From Rhizobiaceae bacterium (GTDB lineage: Bacteria; Pseudomonadota; Alphaproteobacteria; Rhizobiales; Rhizobiaceae): 7,847 nucleotides of DNA. Numbering within the stretch: the first letter of the stretch is position 1; the number at the start of each line of letters is the position of its first letter. The stretch spans positions 1 through 7,847 of the forward strand of contig JAGWJK010000166.1 in NCBI GenBank assembly GCA_028865845.1, in the 5' to 3' direction. Shown here one piece after another: positions 1-4,863 of the stretch. The notes beneath the pieces were generated by a model. The model searched no databases, had not been told where the DNA came from, and saw only the letters and a list, made by a program, of their open reading frames with translations. Both the position numbers and the translations under genes were made by a program.

Positions 1-879
1 CTTATCCCCAGGGCGCGTGGTCGAGCGGCGTCGCTGGCGCGGAATGCCGAGCGCGTTCGGGTCGATCGGTTTGAACGAAAGGATTTCGGGGCCGCCGGGG
101 TGCTGATCGATGGTCAGGCGATAGCCCGGTAGCGGCTGGCGGCGGACGATGTCGCGGATGTCGTAGGCGAAATGTTTGAGCGGGGAGAGGCTTCCCGACT
201 TCGCGTGCAGATGCGGGAAATCGAAGCTCCAACCGTATTCCTGCTTGCCCCCGTGCTTGCGCACGAGGCGGTAAAGCCAGCGTTCCAAACCACCTGTCAG
301 GTTGAAATAGTTGCGGTCGATTGTCAGCACGAGCGCGTCGTCCATGACGGCGCCGTAGAACCAGTCCGGCACGATCAATTCCAGGCCGAGCGGCCGACCT
401 CTCGCGTCGGCTCGCTCCTTCCATTCGTTTATCCAGGAGAAACGGTGCAGCCGCCGTTCGGTTGGTTGGCGAATGGACGTCGCCACGGTGGTCGACTGAA
501 GCCGGTCGAGCGCCGCTTTCAGGCGATCGTAGTCGCGCAAGCTGACGCCGCGACCGATGAACTGTAGGATTTCGTAGGGTGTGGTCGCCATCAAGCGAGA
601 AGATCGCAAGCCGTGATCGCGCGCTTCGACGATCTGGGACGCTGCCCAGATGAGCACGTCTGCGTCCCAAATGGTCGCCATCCCGTGCTCCGGAACCGCC
701 TCTACGCGGATGACGACTGACCCGGTCTTGAAGTTGATTGGTGCGATCCGCTTGGACTTTCCAAGCGCGAAGAACGGGTAGGCCATCAAGTCCTGCGCGT
801 CGCGCGGCGCCAGGTCGCCCGGCAGCGCTCGAAAGAGATCGAGCTGTTCGCGTTCGCTGCTGTGATGGCGCGCGGACAT
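1..879 (-). CDS. Replication initiator protein A (RPA family), 3' end cut by window edge
   Basis: This frame is open from the ATG at 879 to the left edge, giving 293 codons with no stop, so the C-terminus is missing or nearly so. I recognise the family from conserved-looking stretches: YPFFALGKSKRIAPI near residues 34-48, MATIWDADVLIWAASQ near 67-82, TPYEILQFIGRG near 100, a YDRLKAALDRLQSTTV helix and LTGGLERWLYRLVRKHGG. RPA proteins are plasmid-type replication initiators that are also common on alphaproteobacterial ICEs. There they are thought to bind DNA and support replication or maintenance of the excised circle. The gene starts 11 bases after the stop of the HTH gene, so the two probably share a transcript. 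Its ribosome site is weak (GAG about 6 bases before ATG), which fits translational coupling. A longer 354-codon frame on the same strand is a shadow of this gene. Confidence 0.85.
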   Translation of the reverse strand, partial: MSARHHSSEREQLDLFRALPGDLAPRDAQDLMAYPFFALGKSKRIAPINFKTGSVVIRVEAVPEHGMATIWDADVLIWAASQIVEARDHGLRSSRLMATTPYEILQFIGRGVSLRDYDRLKAALDRLQSTTVATSIRQPTERRLHRFSWINEWKERADARGRPLGLELIVPDWFYGAVMDDALVLTIDRNYFNLTGGLERWLYRLVRKHGGKQEYGWSFDFPHLHAKSGSLSPLKHFAYDIRDIVRRQPLPGYRLTIDQHPGGPEILSFKPIDPNALGIPRQRRRSTTRPGDK

Positions 880-890
880 TTGCGCTCGGC

Positions 891-1172
891 TCAGCGGTGC
901 TGTGCGCGGAATGCTGCCGCGCCGTTCGCGTATTGCCGTTTCGCCGGCAGCACCGTGTCGCTGTCCGCGGTCGATTTCTTGCTGCCGCGATCCGCCCAGC
1001 TTTGGAGGTCGGCCACATCGTAAACAACGCGGCCGCCGAGCTTCTTGAAGACGGGCCCGGTGCCATACGTCCTGTGTTTTTCGAGGGTGCGGCCCGACAA
1101 ATTTAGGAAGCGTGCAGCCTCCGGTGTGTTCAGGTAGCGGGGAGGTTCCTTGGCGGTCGCAGCTTCGGCCAT
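891..1172 (-). CDS. rdfS: Excisionase-like helix-turn-helix protein (RdfS-like recombination directionality factor)
   Basis: A protein of 93 residues. Residues about 12-58 form an AlpA/excisionase-type winged HTH: RYLNTPEAARFLNLSGRTLE, then HRTYGTGPVFKKLGGRVVY and VADLQSWADRG. In ICEMlSymR7A, RdfS of this class promotes excision by the integrase and its gene is activated by FseA. I infer the same role from the family and from its position directly downstream of the fseA-like gene and upstream of RPA. I chose the ATG at 1172 because GGAG lies 10 bases before it and the HTH begins soon after. The in-frame GTG at 1289 would place the start inside the upstream terminator. The 131-base leader holds a dyad and a hairpin that may be control sites. 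No integrase is in the window, so the partner recombinase is unknown. It could instead be a plain transcription regulator of the same fold. Confidence 0.8.
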   Translation of the reverse strand: MAEAATAKEPPRYLNTPEAARFLNLSGRTLEKHRTYGTGPVFKKLGGRVVYDVADLQSWADRGSKKSTADSDTVLPAKRQYANGAAAFRAQHR

Positions 1173-1201
1173 GAGCGTAGGGCTCCGTGTTGTGCTGGCG
1201 G

Positions 1202-1220
1202 GCCGCCGAGTGTCGGCGGC
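1202..1220 (-). promoter_or_regulatory. Hairpin in the rdfS-like leader
   Basis: Perfect inverted repeat with 8-base arms GCCGCCGA and TCGGCGGC around a 3-base loop. It ends about 30 bases upstream of the ATG at 1172. It may form in the leader mRNA and affect translation, or it may be an operator. Function is inference only. Confidence 0.35.
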
Positions 1221-1260
1221 GGTTCCAGCGCACGGTCGTTCGCTTGGGCCTGTTTCGCGA

Positions 1261-1288
1261 TGTCGAAGGTTCGGGTGAAAATTCGACA
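1261..1288 (-). promoter_or_regulatory. Dyad TGTCGAA-N14-TTCGACA upstream of rdfS-like gene, candidate FseA operator
   Basis: Perfect 7-base arms separated by 14 bases, lying 89-116 bases upstream of the HTH start and overlapping the terminator stem of the preceding gene. The rdfS promoter is the known FseA target in ICEMlSymR7A, so this dyad is a reasonable place to look for FseA binding. No clear -35/-10 pair is seen downstream, as would fit an activator-dependent promoter. Confidence 0.35.
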
Positions 1289-1305
1289 CCTCTCGGGGAG
1301 GTGTC
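1278..1305 (-). terminator. Rho-independent terminator after the fseA-like gene
   Basis: On the minus strand a stem with perfect 8-base arms GACACCTC and GAGGTGTC and a 5-base loop is followed by GAATTTTC. The stem starts within the TGA stop codon (1306-1304). The short run of T supports an intrinsic terminator, and it separates the fseA-like gene from the rdfS-like gene, implying that rdfS has its own promoter. Confidence 0.6.
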
Positions 1306-2057
1306 AGGGTTTGCGGGCGCGCCTCAACAGGTCGCGGTACCCGCCGTCGACGAGCCTCATTCCGTCGCGGGACAGTCGTATGATCGTCTCGCGAATAGCA
1401 TCGCCGGCCCAGGATGCTGCGTCGGTGTGGTGCTGGGGATAGAGCACCGTGGCGATTGCACGGTAGGTCTCGCGTTCAAGGCGCGCGTCGACGGCGCGCA
1501 GCATCTGCCTTAGCCTTTGCCGGCGCTGTGGGGTGATCCTCGGATCGGGTGGAATTGATGGTGCGTTCAGTCCGCGCCAGTATCGAGCAATGGCTTCGAG
1601 CCGGTCTGGCGTTGCGTCGTCCATTAGTACGACTGCGGAGCCCGGGACTGCGGTGGGTGTGGCTCCGGCGAGATGGAGCCGCAGGGTTTCGCCGCCGACG
1701 CGGATGCGGATGTATTCGTCTAGGTTGGGCGGTGTGCTTGGCTTTTTTTCACTTGCCGCGGCAGGCAAAGCGAAAACGTCCGTCTGGAGAACCACAGTCC
1801 ATGGGTCCGCCTTCGCCGTCCATGCTACGTTCGCGTCGGGTGCTGGCTGGTCGGGGTCTGCCGCGAAAGGATAACCCCCATTTGTCGGAAAGGGCGGCGG
1901 CGGCCTCTTGGTCGTTTAAGCCATCGCCCTTCAGTTGCGCATAGTCATGTTGGTACTCGGAATTGCGCCGCAGGAACTCCCAGGCCAAGTCCGGAGCATC
2001 AAGTTTGTCGACATAGTCGTAGGCGGTTGAGATCCGCCATGTGCCTTGCCCCGGCAT
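1304..2057 (-). CDS. fseA: FseA-like transfer activator, DUF6499-DUF2285, joined by a +1 frameshift
   Basis: Two overlapping frames make one protein. The first (ATG at 2057, zero-frame stop at 1749, 102 residues) carries DUF6499: AYDYVDKLDAPDLAWEFLRR near residues 12-31, ending WGLSF at 60-64. The second, read after skipping one base behind TTT (1868-1866), continues without a break as AADPDQPAPDANVAW and runs to the TGA at 1306-1304. The joined product is 250 residues, with DUF2285 at about 151-247 (ITPQRRQRLRQMLRAVDARL through GYRDLLRRARKP), strongly basic. In ICEMlSymR7A, FseA has this architecture, is made by +1 slippage of tRNA-Phe from UUU to UUC, and activates rdfS; DUF2285 is an HTH variant that binds DNA. 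GGGAGG sits 8 bases before ATG 2057. Without the shift only the DUF6499 part plus 38 unrelated residues is made. A sequencing error or a true mutation remains possible, but the site argues for programmed shifting. Confidence 0.82.
1863..1871 (-). other. Candidate programmed +1 ribosomal frameshift site TCC TTT CGC
   Basis: In the DUF6499 frame codons 63-65 read TCC TTT CGC. A tRNA-Phe on TTT (1868-1866) can slip forward one base to TTC (1867-1865), its better cognate codon, after which GCG GCA GAC continues into the DUF2285 frame. UUU-to-UUC slippage is the mechanism shown for fseA of ICEMlSymR7A, and the influenza A PA-X site UCC UUU CGU is almost the same string. Before the site the zero frame fits DUF6499; after it only the +1 frame looks like the family. 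Confidence 0.75.
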
Positions 2058-2091
2058 CAATTTGGCCTCCCATGCCTCGGTTAAAGCGAGG

Positions 2092-2097
2092 TCTATA
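2092..2097 (-). promoter_or_regulatory. Possible -10 element (TATAGA) for the fseA-like gene
   Basis: TATAGA lies 35 bases upstream of the ATG at 2057 and just before the ribosome site. I see no convincing -35 hexamer 16-18 bases upstream, which would fit a promoter that needs an activator. This is a by-eye call. Confidence 0.25.
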
Positions 2098-2153
2098 GGC
2101 CCGAACGATTCTCGGTTGAGTGCCTACTTGGGAAGCCCGAAGGGGAGTGCGCG

Positions 2154-2172
2154 TGATGCGTTAAGTGCATCA
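2154..2172. promoter_or_regulatory. Dyad TGATGC-N7-GCATCA between the qseM-like and fseA-like genes
   Basis: Six-base perfect arms with a 7-base spacer, about 100 bases upstream of the fseA-like start. The parent gene in ICEMlSymR7A is TraR-activated through a tra box, an 18-base dyad. This dyad has about the right size and position class, but I cannot match it to a known tra-box sequence. Confidence 0.25.
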
Positions 2173-2187
2173 CCTCGCGGCAAATTC

Positions 2188-2454
2188 TTAATGCATTGAA
2201 GACTTGAGCAATTCCCTGAATCCGTTGTTCCTCATCCAGTGAGCGCGGGCCAGATGGCTCTCGTGCAGGCGCAGCGCGCGGGCGTGGTCCGCCTTCGGGT
2301 CGACGCCGAAGATGACCTGCGCGGCTTCCTCCCAAGGCGCACCTTCGCTTTCCGCGTCGAGCAAGCGGAGGTAGGTGGCGAGATGCTCACGATCGTAATC
2401 TGTCAGCCGTGCGTCGCTCGGCGGTTGGTCGAGAAAGTCGGATTTAGCGCTCAT
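2188..2454 (-). CDS. qseM: QseM-like antiactivator, a single acidic DUF2285 domain
   Basis: A protein of 88 residues made almost wholly of one DUF2285-like domain. It can be laid against the FseA-like C-terminus in this window: LT then R-L-LR-DA, a Y/W-E-A helix, and GFRELL against GYRDLL. Charge differs sharply: here 15 Asp/Glu against 11 Lys/Arg, whereas the FseA-like domain is basic. In ICEMlSymR7A, QseM is an acidic DUF2285 protein that binds FseA DUF6499 and TraR, blocking both and keeping transfer off in most cells. I infer the same job here. The ATG at 2454 is preceded by GGGA 8 bases upstream. The gene sits between the XRE regulator (93-base gap) and the fseA-like gene (130-base gap). 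An alternative is a DNA-binding DUF2285 protein, but the acidic surface argues against that. Confidence 0.75.
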   Translation of the reverse strand: MSAKSDFLDQPPSDARLTDYDREHLATYLRLLDAESEGAPWEEAAQVIFGVDPKADHARALRLHESHLARAHWMRNNGFRELLKSSMH

Positions 2455-2505
2455 AGTTAACGTCCCGACCGGGTCATATCCGAAACGGAGGGAGTTTGCA
2501 CGGCG

Positions 2506-2524
2506 GTCGTAGCGTAAATACGAC
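2506..2524. promoter_or_regulatory. Dyad GTCGTA-N7-TACGAC upstream of the qseM-like gene
   Basis: Perfect 6-base arms, 52-70 bases before the qseM-like ATG and just after the XRE gene. The ACGAC element also forms the arms of the palindrome upstream of the XRE gene, though pointing the other way. It is a candidate binding site for the XRE protein. Confidence 0.35.
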
Positions 2525-2547
2525 GGCGCGTTGCGGCGTTGCTATGC

Positions 2548-2805
2548 TCAAGAGCGTGGCTGCGCTCGCTGACGGTCTTTCCGAACAATCATCACCCCTT
2601 CGCCTTGGTCCGAGCTGAGGAAGACGATGCCCGCTTCCTCAAGTGCTCGCCGGACTTGATCGCTGGTAGACTCGTGCACGGCGAGACCGCTGGCGGACTC
2701 AACGCGTTTGAGTGCGGTCAGCGACACCAGGGCCTTGTCAGCGAGCGTCTCCTGATTCCAACCAAGTAGCGCGCGGGCGGCCCGAGATTGTCGGGCGGTG
2801 ATCAT
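2548..2805 (-). CDS. Small XRE-family HTH regulator, possible QseC counterpart
   Basis: A protein of 85 residues. Residues about 2-40 form a helix-turn-helix: ITARQSRAARALLGWNQETL, ADKALVSLTALKRVESAS. The C-terminal half (SDQVRRALEEAGIVFLSSDQ, then GEGVMIVRK) is the short strand-and-helix tail usual for small alphaproteobacterial XRE proteins. The start is fixed by a perfect AGGAGG 9 bases before ATG 2805; the in-frame upstream start at 2838 has no such site. In ICEMlSymR7A the qseM gene is repressed by QseC, a small controller-type DNA-binding protein encoded divergently. Here the XRE gene is upstream of the qseM-like gene and on the same strand, so the layout differs, and this product is not shown to be a QseC orthologue. 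Two palindromes precede it and one follows it, which suggests it controls itself and the next gene. Confidence 0.75.
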   Translation of the reverse strand: MITARQSRAARALLGWNQETLADKALVSLTALKRVESASGLAVHESTSDQVRRALEEAGIVFLSSDQGEGVMIVRKDRQRAQPRS

Positions 2806-2822
2806 GCATGACCACCTCCTAC

Positions 2823-2832
2823 AGTCCGGACT
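2823..2832. promoter_or_regulatory. Perfect palindrome AGTCCGGACT next to the XRE ribosome site
   Basis: A 10-base perfect palindrome two bases upstream of the AGGAGG of the XRE gene. Its AGTC/GACT halves recur in the palindrome at 2848-2864. It may be an operator that blocks transcription or hides the ribosome site. Confidence 0.4.
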
Positions 2833-2847
2833 CCGCACGCCACGAAA

Positions 2848-2864
2848 ACGACTATAATAGTCGT
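2848..2864. promoter_or_regulatory. Palindromic operator candidate ACGACTATAATAGTCGT
   Basis: Eight-base perfect arms around one central base, 43-59 bases upstream of the XRE start. The core GACT...AGTC resembles operators of controller (C) proteins of restriction-modification systems, the group to which QseC belongs. The centre contains TATTAT on the minus strand and TATAAT on the plus strand, so a bound protein would cover a -10 region. Confidence 0.5.
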
Positions 2865-2953
2865 CTTGTCGATTGTTGGCGAGGCCAAATGCGCCTTGCA
2901 GCCAGCTCTACGGTCTCCCGTCCGATGAACCGATTCGGTCGTTCGGCGCGTCG

Positions 2954-2981
2954 GAGGCCCCGGCCTTTCGGCCGGGGCCTC
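2954..2981 (-). terminator. Strong hairpin after the DUF736 gene
   Basis: Perfect 12-base G+C-rich arms (GAGGCCCCGGCC and its complement) around a TTTC loop on the plus strand, starting 12 bases after the DUF736 stop. No T run follows on the minus strand, so it may stop transcription weakly or protect the mRNA end. It separates DUF736 from the regulatory block. Confidence 0.55.
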
Positions 2982-2992
2982 GCGCGGGGGCC

Positions 2993-3319
2993 TTAGTCGC
3001 CGCGCCGGCCCATCGGGCGGGACCAGATCAGCGAGAAGCCTTCGCCTTCCTCGTCGTCGAAGAGGTTTGCGTAGATCGGGGCGTTGAAGCTCGGATCATC
3101 CAGCTTGAGGCCGAGGTAGTCGCGGCCTTCGTTGGAGCGCTTGGACCAGGCGGCGCCGATTTCGACGCGGCCAACCAGAACCCGGTGGCTAGGGGCGTTT
3201 TCGCCGGTGGCGCGCATGTCGGGGACGATGCGGACGTTCTTGGCCTGGACGCTGAGGGTGACGATTTCCCCGGTGAATTCGTTCGAGCCGGTCTTCTTGA
3301 AGTTGCCGATGGTCGCCAT
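2993..3319 (-). CDS. DUF736 family protein
   Basis: A protein of 108 residues, the usual length for DUF736. The start reads MATIGNFKKTGSNEFTGEI, followed by VQAKNVRIVPDMRATGENAP, then HRVLVGRVEIGAAWSKRSNE, RDYLGLKLDDPSF and an acidic LFDDEEGEGFSLIWSRP end. DUF736 proteins are small single-domain proteins found very widely on alphaproteobacterial plasmids and ICEs; their molecular role is not established, and I do not assign one. The ATG at 3319 has GGAGA 7 bases upstream. The gene stands alone: a long gene-poor stretch precedes it and a strong hairpin follows it, so it is probably its own transcript. The line of sequence from 3181 is about 70% G+C by hand count, higher than the nuclease and regulatory genes nearby, consistent with old backbone DNA. 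Confidence 0.9.
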   Translation of the reverse strand: MATIGNFKKTGSNEFTGEIVTLSVQAKNVRIVPDMRATGENAPSHRVLVGRVEIGAAWSKRSNEGRDYLGLKLDDPSFNAPIYANLFDDEEGEGFSLIWSRPMGRRGD

Positions 3320-3888
3320 TGTAAGTCTCCGATTTCCGTTTCCGAGCCCGCACCATTGCGGCCTCGATGGCGATCGACAGGCCGATGGCGATTGACGGCG
3401 CACCCCGTAGGGGCCTGACGGCTAAGGAGGGCTTTCTTGTTTCGCGAGGAATGACGGCGCAGCCGGCAGGGGAAGAAAGTTTGACGCGGCTGTTGCGTCA
3501 TAGTCGATCGAGGCGCAGCCGCCCTTCGGCCAGATCAGGCCATTGAAGAGGCCGTTTTGGAGCGGTCTGGGTACGGTCAGTTATCGGAGAACATGGCGGC
3601 CATCCCGCATCGACGACCCGGCGTTCACCACGGGCTCACCGGCTTCGTCTGCGCCCGCCGGGCTGAGGTTTACCGCATTGTGGGCTTCTGCCGCTGCCGG
3701 AGAGATCACCTTGTCGGTTGCTCTGTTCCCCAGCCGAAGCGTGGCTCGGCCCCCGCAGCGCTCCAACGAGGACGGCTTCTCCGGTCTAGCGTTAAGATCC
3801 GCGCCACACCCGCCCATCCCATTGACGTGAGACGACGAGAGCGACCGCGAGACCGCTGTCCTGACCCTCCTGACGGCGATGACGGCGA
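3320..3888. other. Gene-poor stretch between DUF736 and the membrane-protein gene
   Basis: No convincing gene was found on either strand over 569 bases. The part nearest DUF736 holds its ribosome site and presumably its promoter. A short plus-strand frame (3367-3546, 59 residues) lacks a ribosome site and resembles nothing I know. A minus-strand open stretch around 3430-3590 encodes GLFNGLIWPKGGCASIDYDA but has no start. The part from about 3581 to 3809 may be a group II intron remnant and is listed separately. Confidence 0.5.
3581..3809 (-). mobile_element. Possible 5' remnant of a group II intron (domain I), no maturase
   Basis: On the minus strand, GTGTGGCG at 3809 fits the GUGYG 5' end of group II introns. 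About 80 bases on, GGGAACAGAGCA (3730-3719) equals, as I remember it, a stretch of domain I of the Lactococcus Ll.LtrB intron. Further on, GGTGAACGC (3629-3621) resembles the EBS2-bearing arm. The spacing order is the same as in that intron. No reverse transcriptase follows, so this would be a truncated relic. The matches are short and recalled, so confidence is limited. Confidence 0.4.
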
Positions 3889-4332
3889 TCAGACCCGTGC
3901 GAGGCCCCGTCCAGACGGGGCCGGTAACGCCGCCATTCCAGCGACTCGCACGAAGGCCGTGATGCCGACCGCGACCCCGCCGATGACGGAGAAGGTGATC
4001 TGCCACCCGTCGGACGGCATGAGATGCTTGACGATGCCGTGGGTGGCATGGAAGCCGGCGACCGCCGCCGGAGCGACGAAGGCTGCCGACACGATCAGCT
4101 TCAGCCACATCGGCCGCGCCATGGTGATGAGCAGGGGTCCGAAGGCGAACGTGATCGCGCCGGCAGCGGCACCGAACAATATCGCGCCCGGCATCCCGGC
4201 GCCCAGGCTGTGAGCCCAAGTGATCGCGGTTAGGCCGACGTAGGTCGGCAAGGCGAAGACCGCCAGCGTGAACAGCAGCCAGCAAAGGATGCCAATCGCG
4301 GCGATAGCCACGAGTATTGCGAGGATGATCAT
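3889..4332 (-). CDS. Small multi-spanning membrane protein of unknown function
   Basis: A protein of 147 residues with about five hydrophobic segments: roughly residues 2-26 (IILAILVAIAAIGILCWLLF onward), 30-47, 50-70 (GAILFGAAAGAITFAFGPLL), 76-96 and 106-130 (ITFSVIGGVAVGITAFV). Short charged loops contain ARPMWLK and HLMPSDGW. It should lie in the inner membrane. I do not recognise a named family. Hypothetical membrane proteins next to DUF736 are common on these elements, but no role is assigned. The ATG at 4332 is fixed by CGGAGG 8 bases upstream; longer in-frame starts to 4476 add a non-conserved-looking leader. The last residues, PAPSGRGLARV, are encoded through a 9-base-arm hairpin (3903-3922), so the C-terminus may have been extended by loss of an earlier stop. 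Confidence 0.7.
   Translation of the reverse strand: MIILAILVAIAAIGILCWLLFTLAVFALPTYVGLTAITWAHSLGAGMPGAILFGAAAGAITFAFGPLLITMARPMWLKLIVSAAFVAPAAVAGFHATHGIVKHLMPSDGWQITFSVIGGVAVGITAFVRVAGMAALPAPSGRGLARV
3903..3922 (-). terminator. G+C-rich hairpin inside the 3' end of the membrane-protein gene
   Basis: Perfect arms GGCCCCGTC and GACGGGGCC with a 2-base gap, lying 12-31 bases before the stop codon ends. It looks like a terminator stem, without a T run. Its place inside coding sequence is unusual and suggests that the reading frame now runs through a former intergenic hairpin. Confidence 0.4.
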
Positions 4333-4422
4333 GATGATGGCCTCCGTAAAGACAACGTCAAACGGTCGCGCCTTCCACCACCACCACAGCGCGGCTGCAC
4401 TATAGCTCAGGACGACGCGCGC

Positions 4423-4456
4423 CGGGAGCGGACATCCTTGTGGATTTCCGCTCCCG
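4423..4456 (-). terminator. Long hairpin after the 55-residue membrane-protein gene
   Basis: Fifteen-base arms with one mismatch (CGGGAGCGGACATCC against GGATTTCCGCTCCCG) around a TTGT loop on the plus strand. It begins 16 bases after the small gene's stop. No T run follows on the minus strand. It may separate this gene from the next membrane-protein gene. Confidence 0.5.
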
Positions 4457-4472
4457 TTAGCGCGGCGCCCGA

Positions 4473-4640
4473 TCAAGGGGCGTAAGGGTCGATTTCATGG
4501 ACGATGGCGGCGGGGTCGCCATCGTATTCGCTGGCAGGCGTGACCGACAGCGTGCCGTCGCCGGCCCGGAAAATGAAGATGACTGCCATAAGCGTGGTGG
4601 CGATGCTGAGGGCGAAGGCGTGAGCGTCGTTGAGGGACAT
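4473..4640 (-). CDS. 55-residue single-span membrane protein
   Basis: A small protein of 55 residues with a short N-terminus (MSLNDAHA), one hydrophobic segment at about residues 9-26 (FALSIATTLMAVIFIF) and an acidic tail (YDGDPAAIVHEIDPYAP). The start at 4640 is well supported by AGGAG 8 bases upstream. I do not recognise a family. Similar short membrane proteins are common between conjugation-related genes of alphaproteobacterial elements, but that gives no function. It is followed by a hairpin and then by the larger membrane-protein gene on the same strand, so the two may be co-transcribed with partial read-through. Its reality rests on the ribosome site and on the clean membrane segment. 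Confidence 0.6.
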   Translation of the reverse strand: MSLNDAHAFALSIATTLMAVIFIFRAGDGTLSVTPASEYDGDPAAIVHEIDPYAP

Positions 4641-4781
4641 CGATCGGGCTCCTGATGGGCGGAGGACCATCCCCCGCTGACAGGCGTCCGAAGTGTCGGA
4701 TTGAGCGCTGCAATCACCGCGCAGGCGCAGCCATAGCGGCGGCATGCCTGCATAGCCGACCCTTTACGGGTTGATGGCGTC

Positions 4782-4863
4782 AAGCGATCGGTCTGACCAA
4801 GGATCGACGCAGAGAAGCAGGGTGGTCCTTCTCCTGGAGCGGAAGCGATCAGACCCCAAGGAT
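4782..4863. repeat. Imperfect direct repeat at the 3' end of the nuclease gene
   Basis: Copy one at 4782-4804 and copy two at 4843-4863 share AAGCGATC at one side and CAAGGAT at the other, with a short indel between. Copy two contains the stop codon of the nuclease gene. The pair could mark an insertion or deletion boundary of the cargo gene, or be chance. Confidence 0.3.

Noticed and set aside
2..1066. A 354-codon open frame on the minus strand
   Set aside because: It overlaps RPA and the HTH gene in another frame, is arginine-rich without domain sense, and the overlapping frame gives a clear RPA protein.
1170..1289. A longer start for the HTH protein at GTG 1289
   Set aside because: It lies within the terminator of the previous gene and adds a leader with no family likeness; ATG 1172 has a ribosome site.
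1749..2060. The DUF6499 and DUF2285 frames as two independent genes
   Set aside because: The second frame has no ribosome site at its GTG (1795), and the family-like sequence begins well upstream of it, directly at the TTT C site. A single shifted product fits better.
2853..2858. Perfect TATAAT on the plus strand as a plus-strand promoter
   Set aside because: It is the centre of a palindrome, has no -35, and no plus-strand gene follows.
2873..3418. A 181-codon plus-strand frame
   Set aside because: It is the antisense shadow of the DUF736 gene.
3367..3546. A 59-residue plus-strand frame starting MAIDRPMAIDG
   Set aside because: No ribosome site, no recognisable family, and it points against all other genes. 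It cannot be excluded, but it is not supported.
3581..4285. A 234-codon minus-strand frame over the membrane-protein gene
   Set aside because: Arginine-rich shadow of the membrane protein in its first half; the second half coincides with the suspected intron relic.
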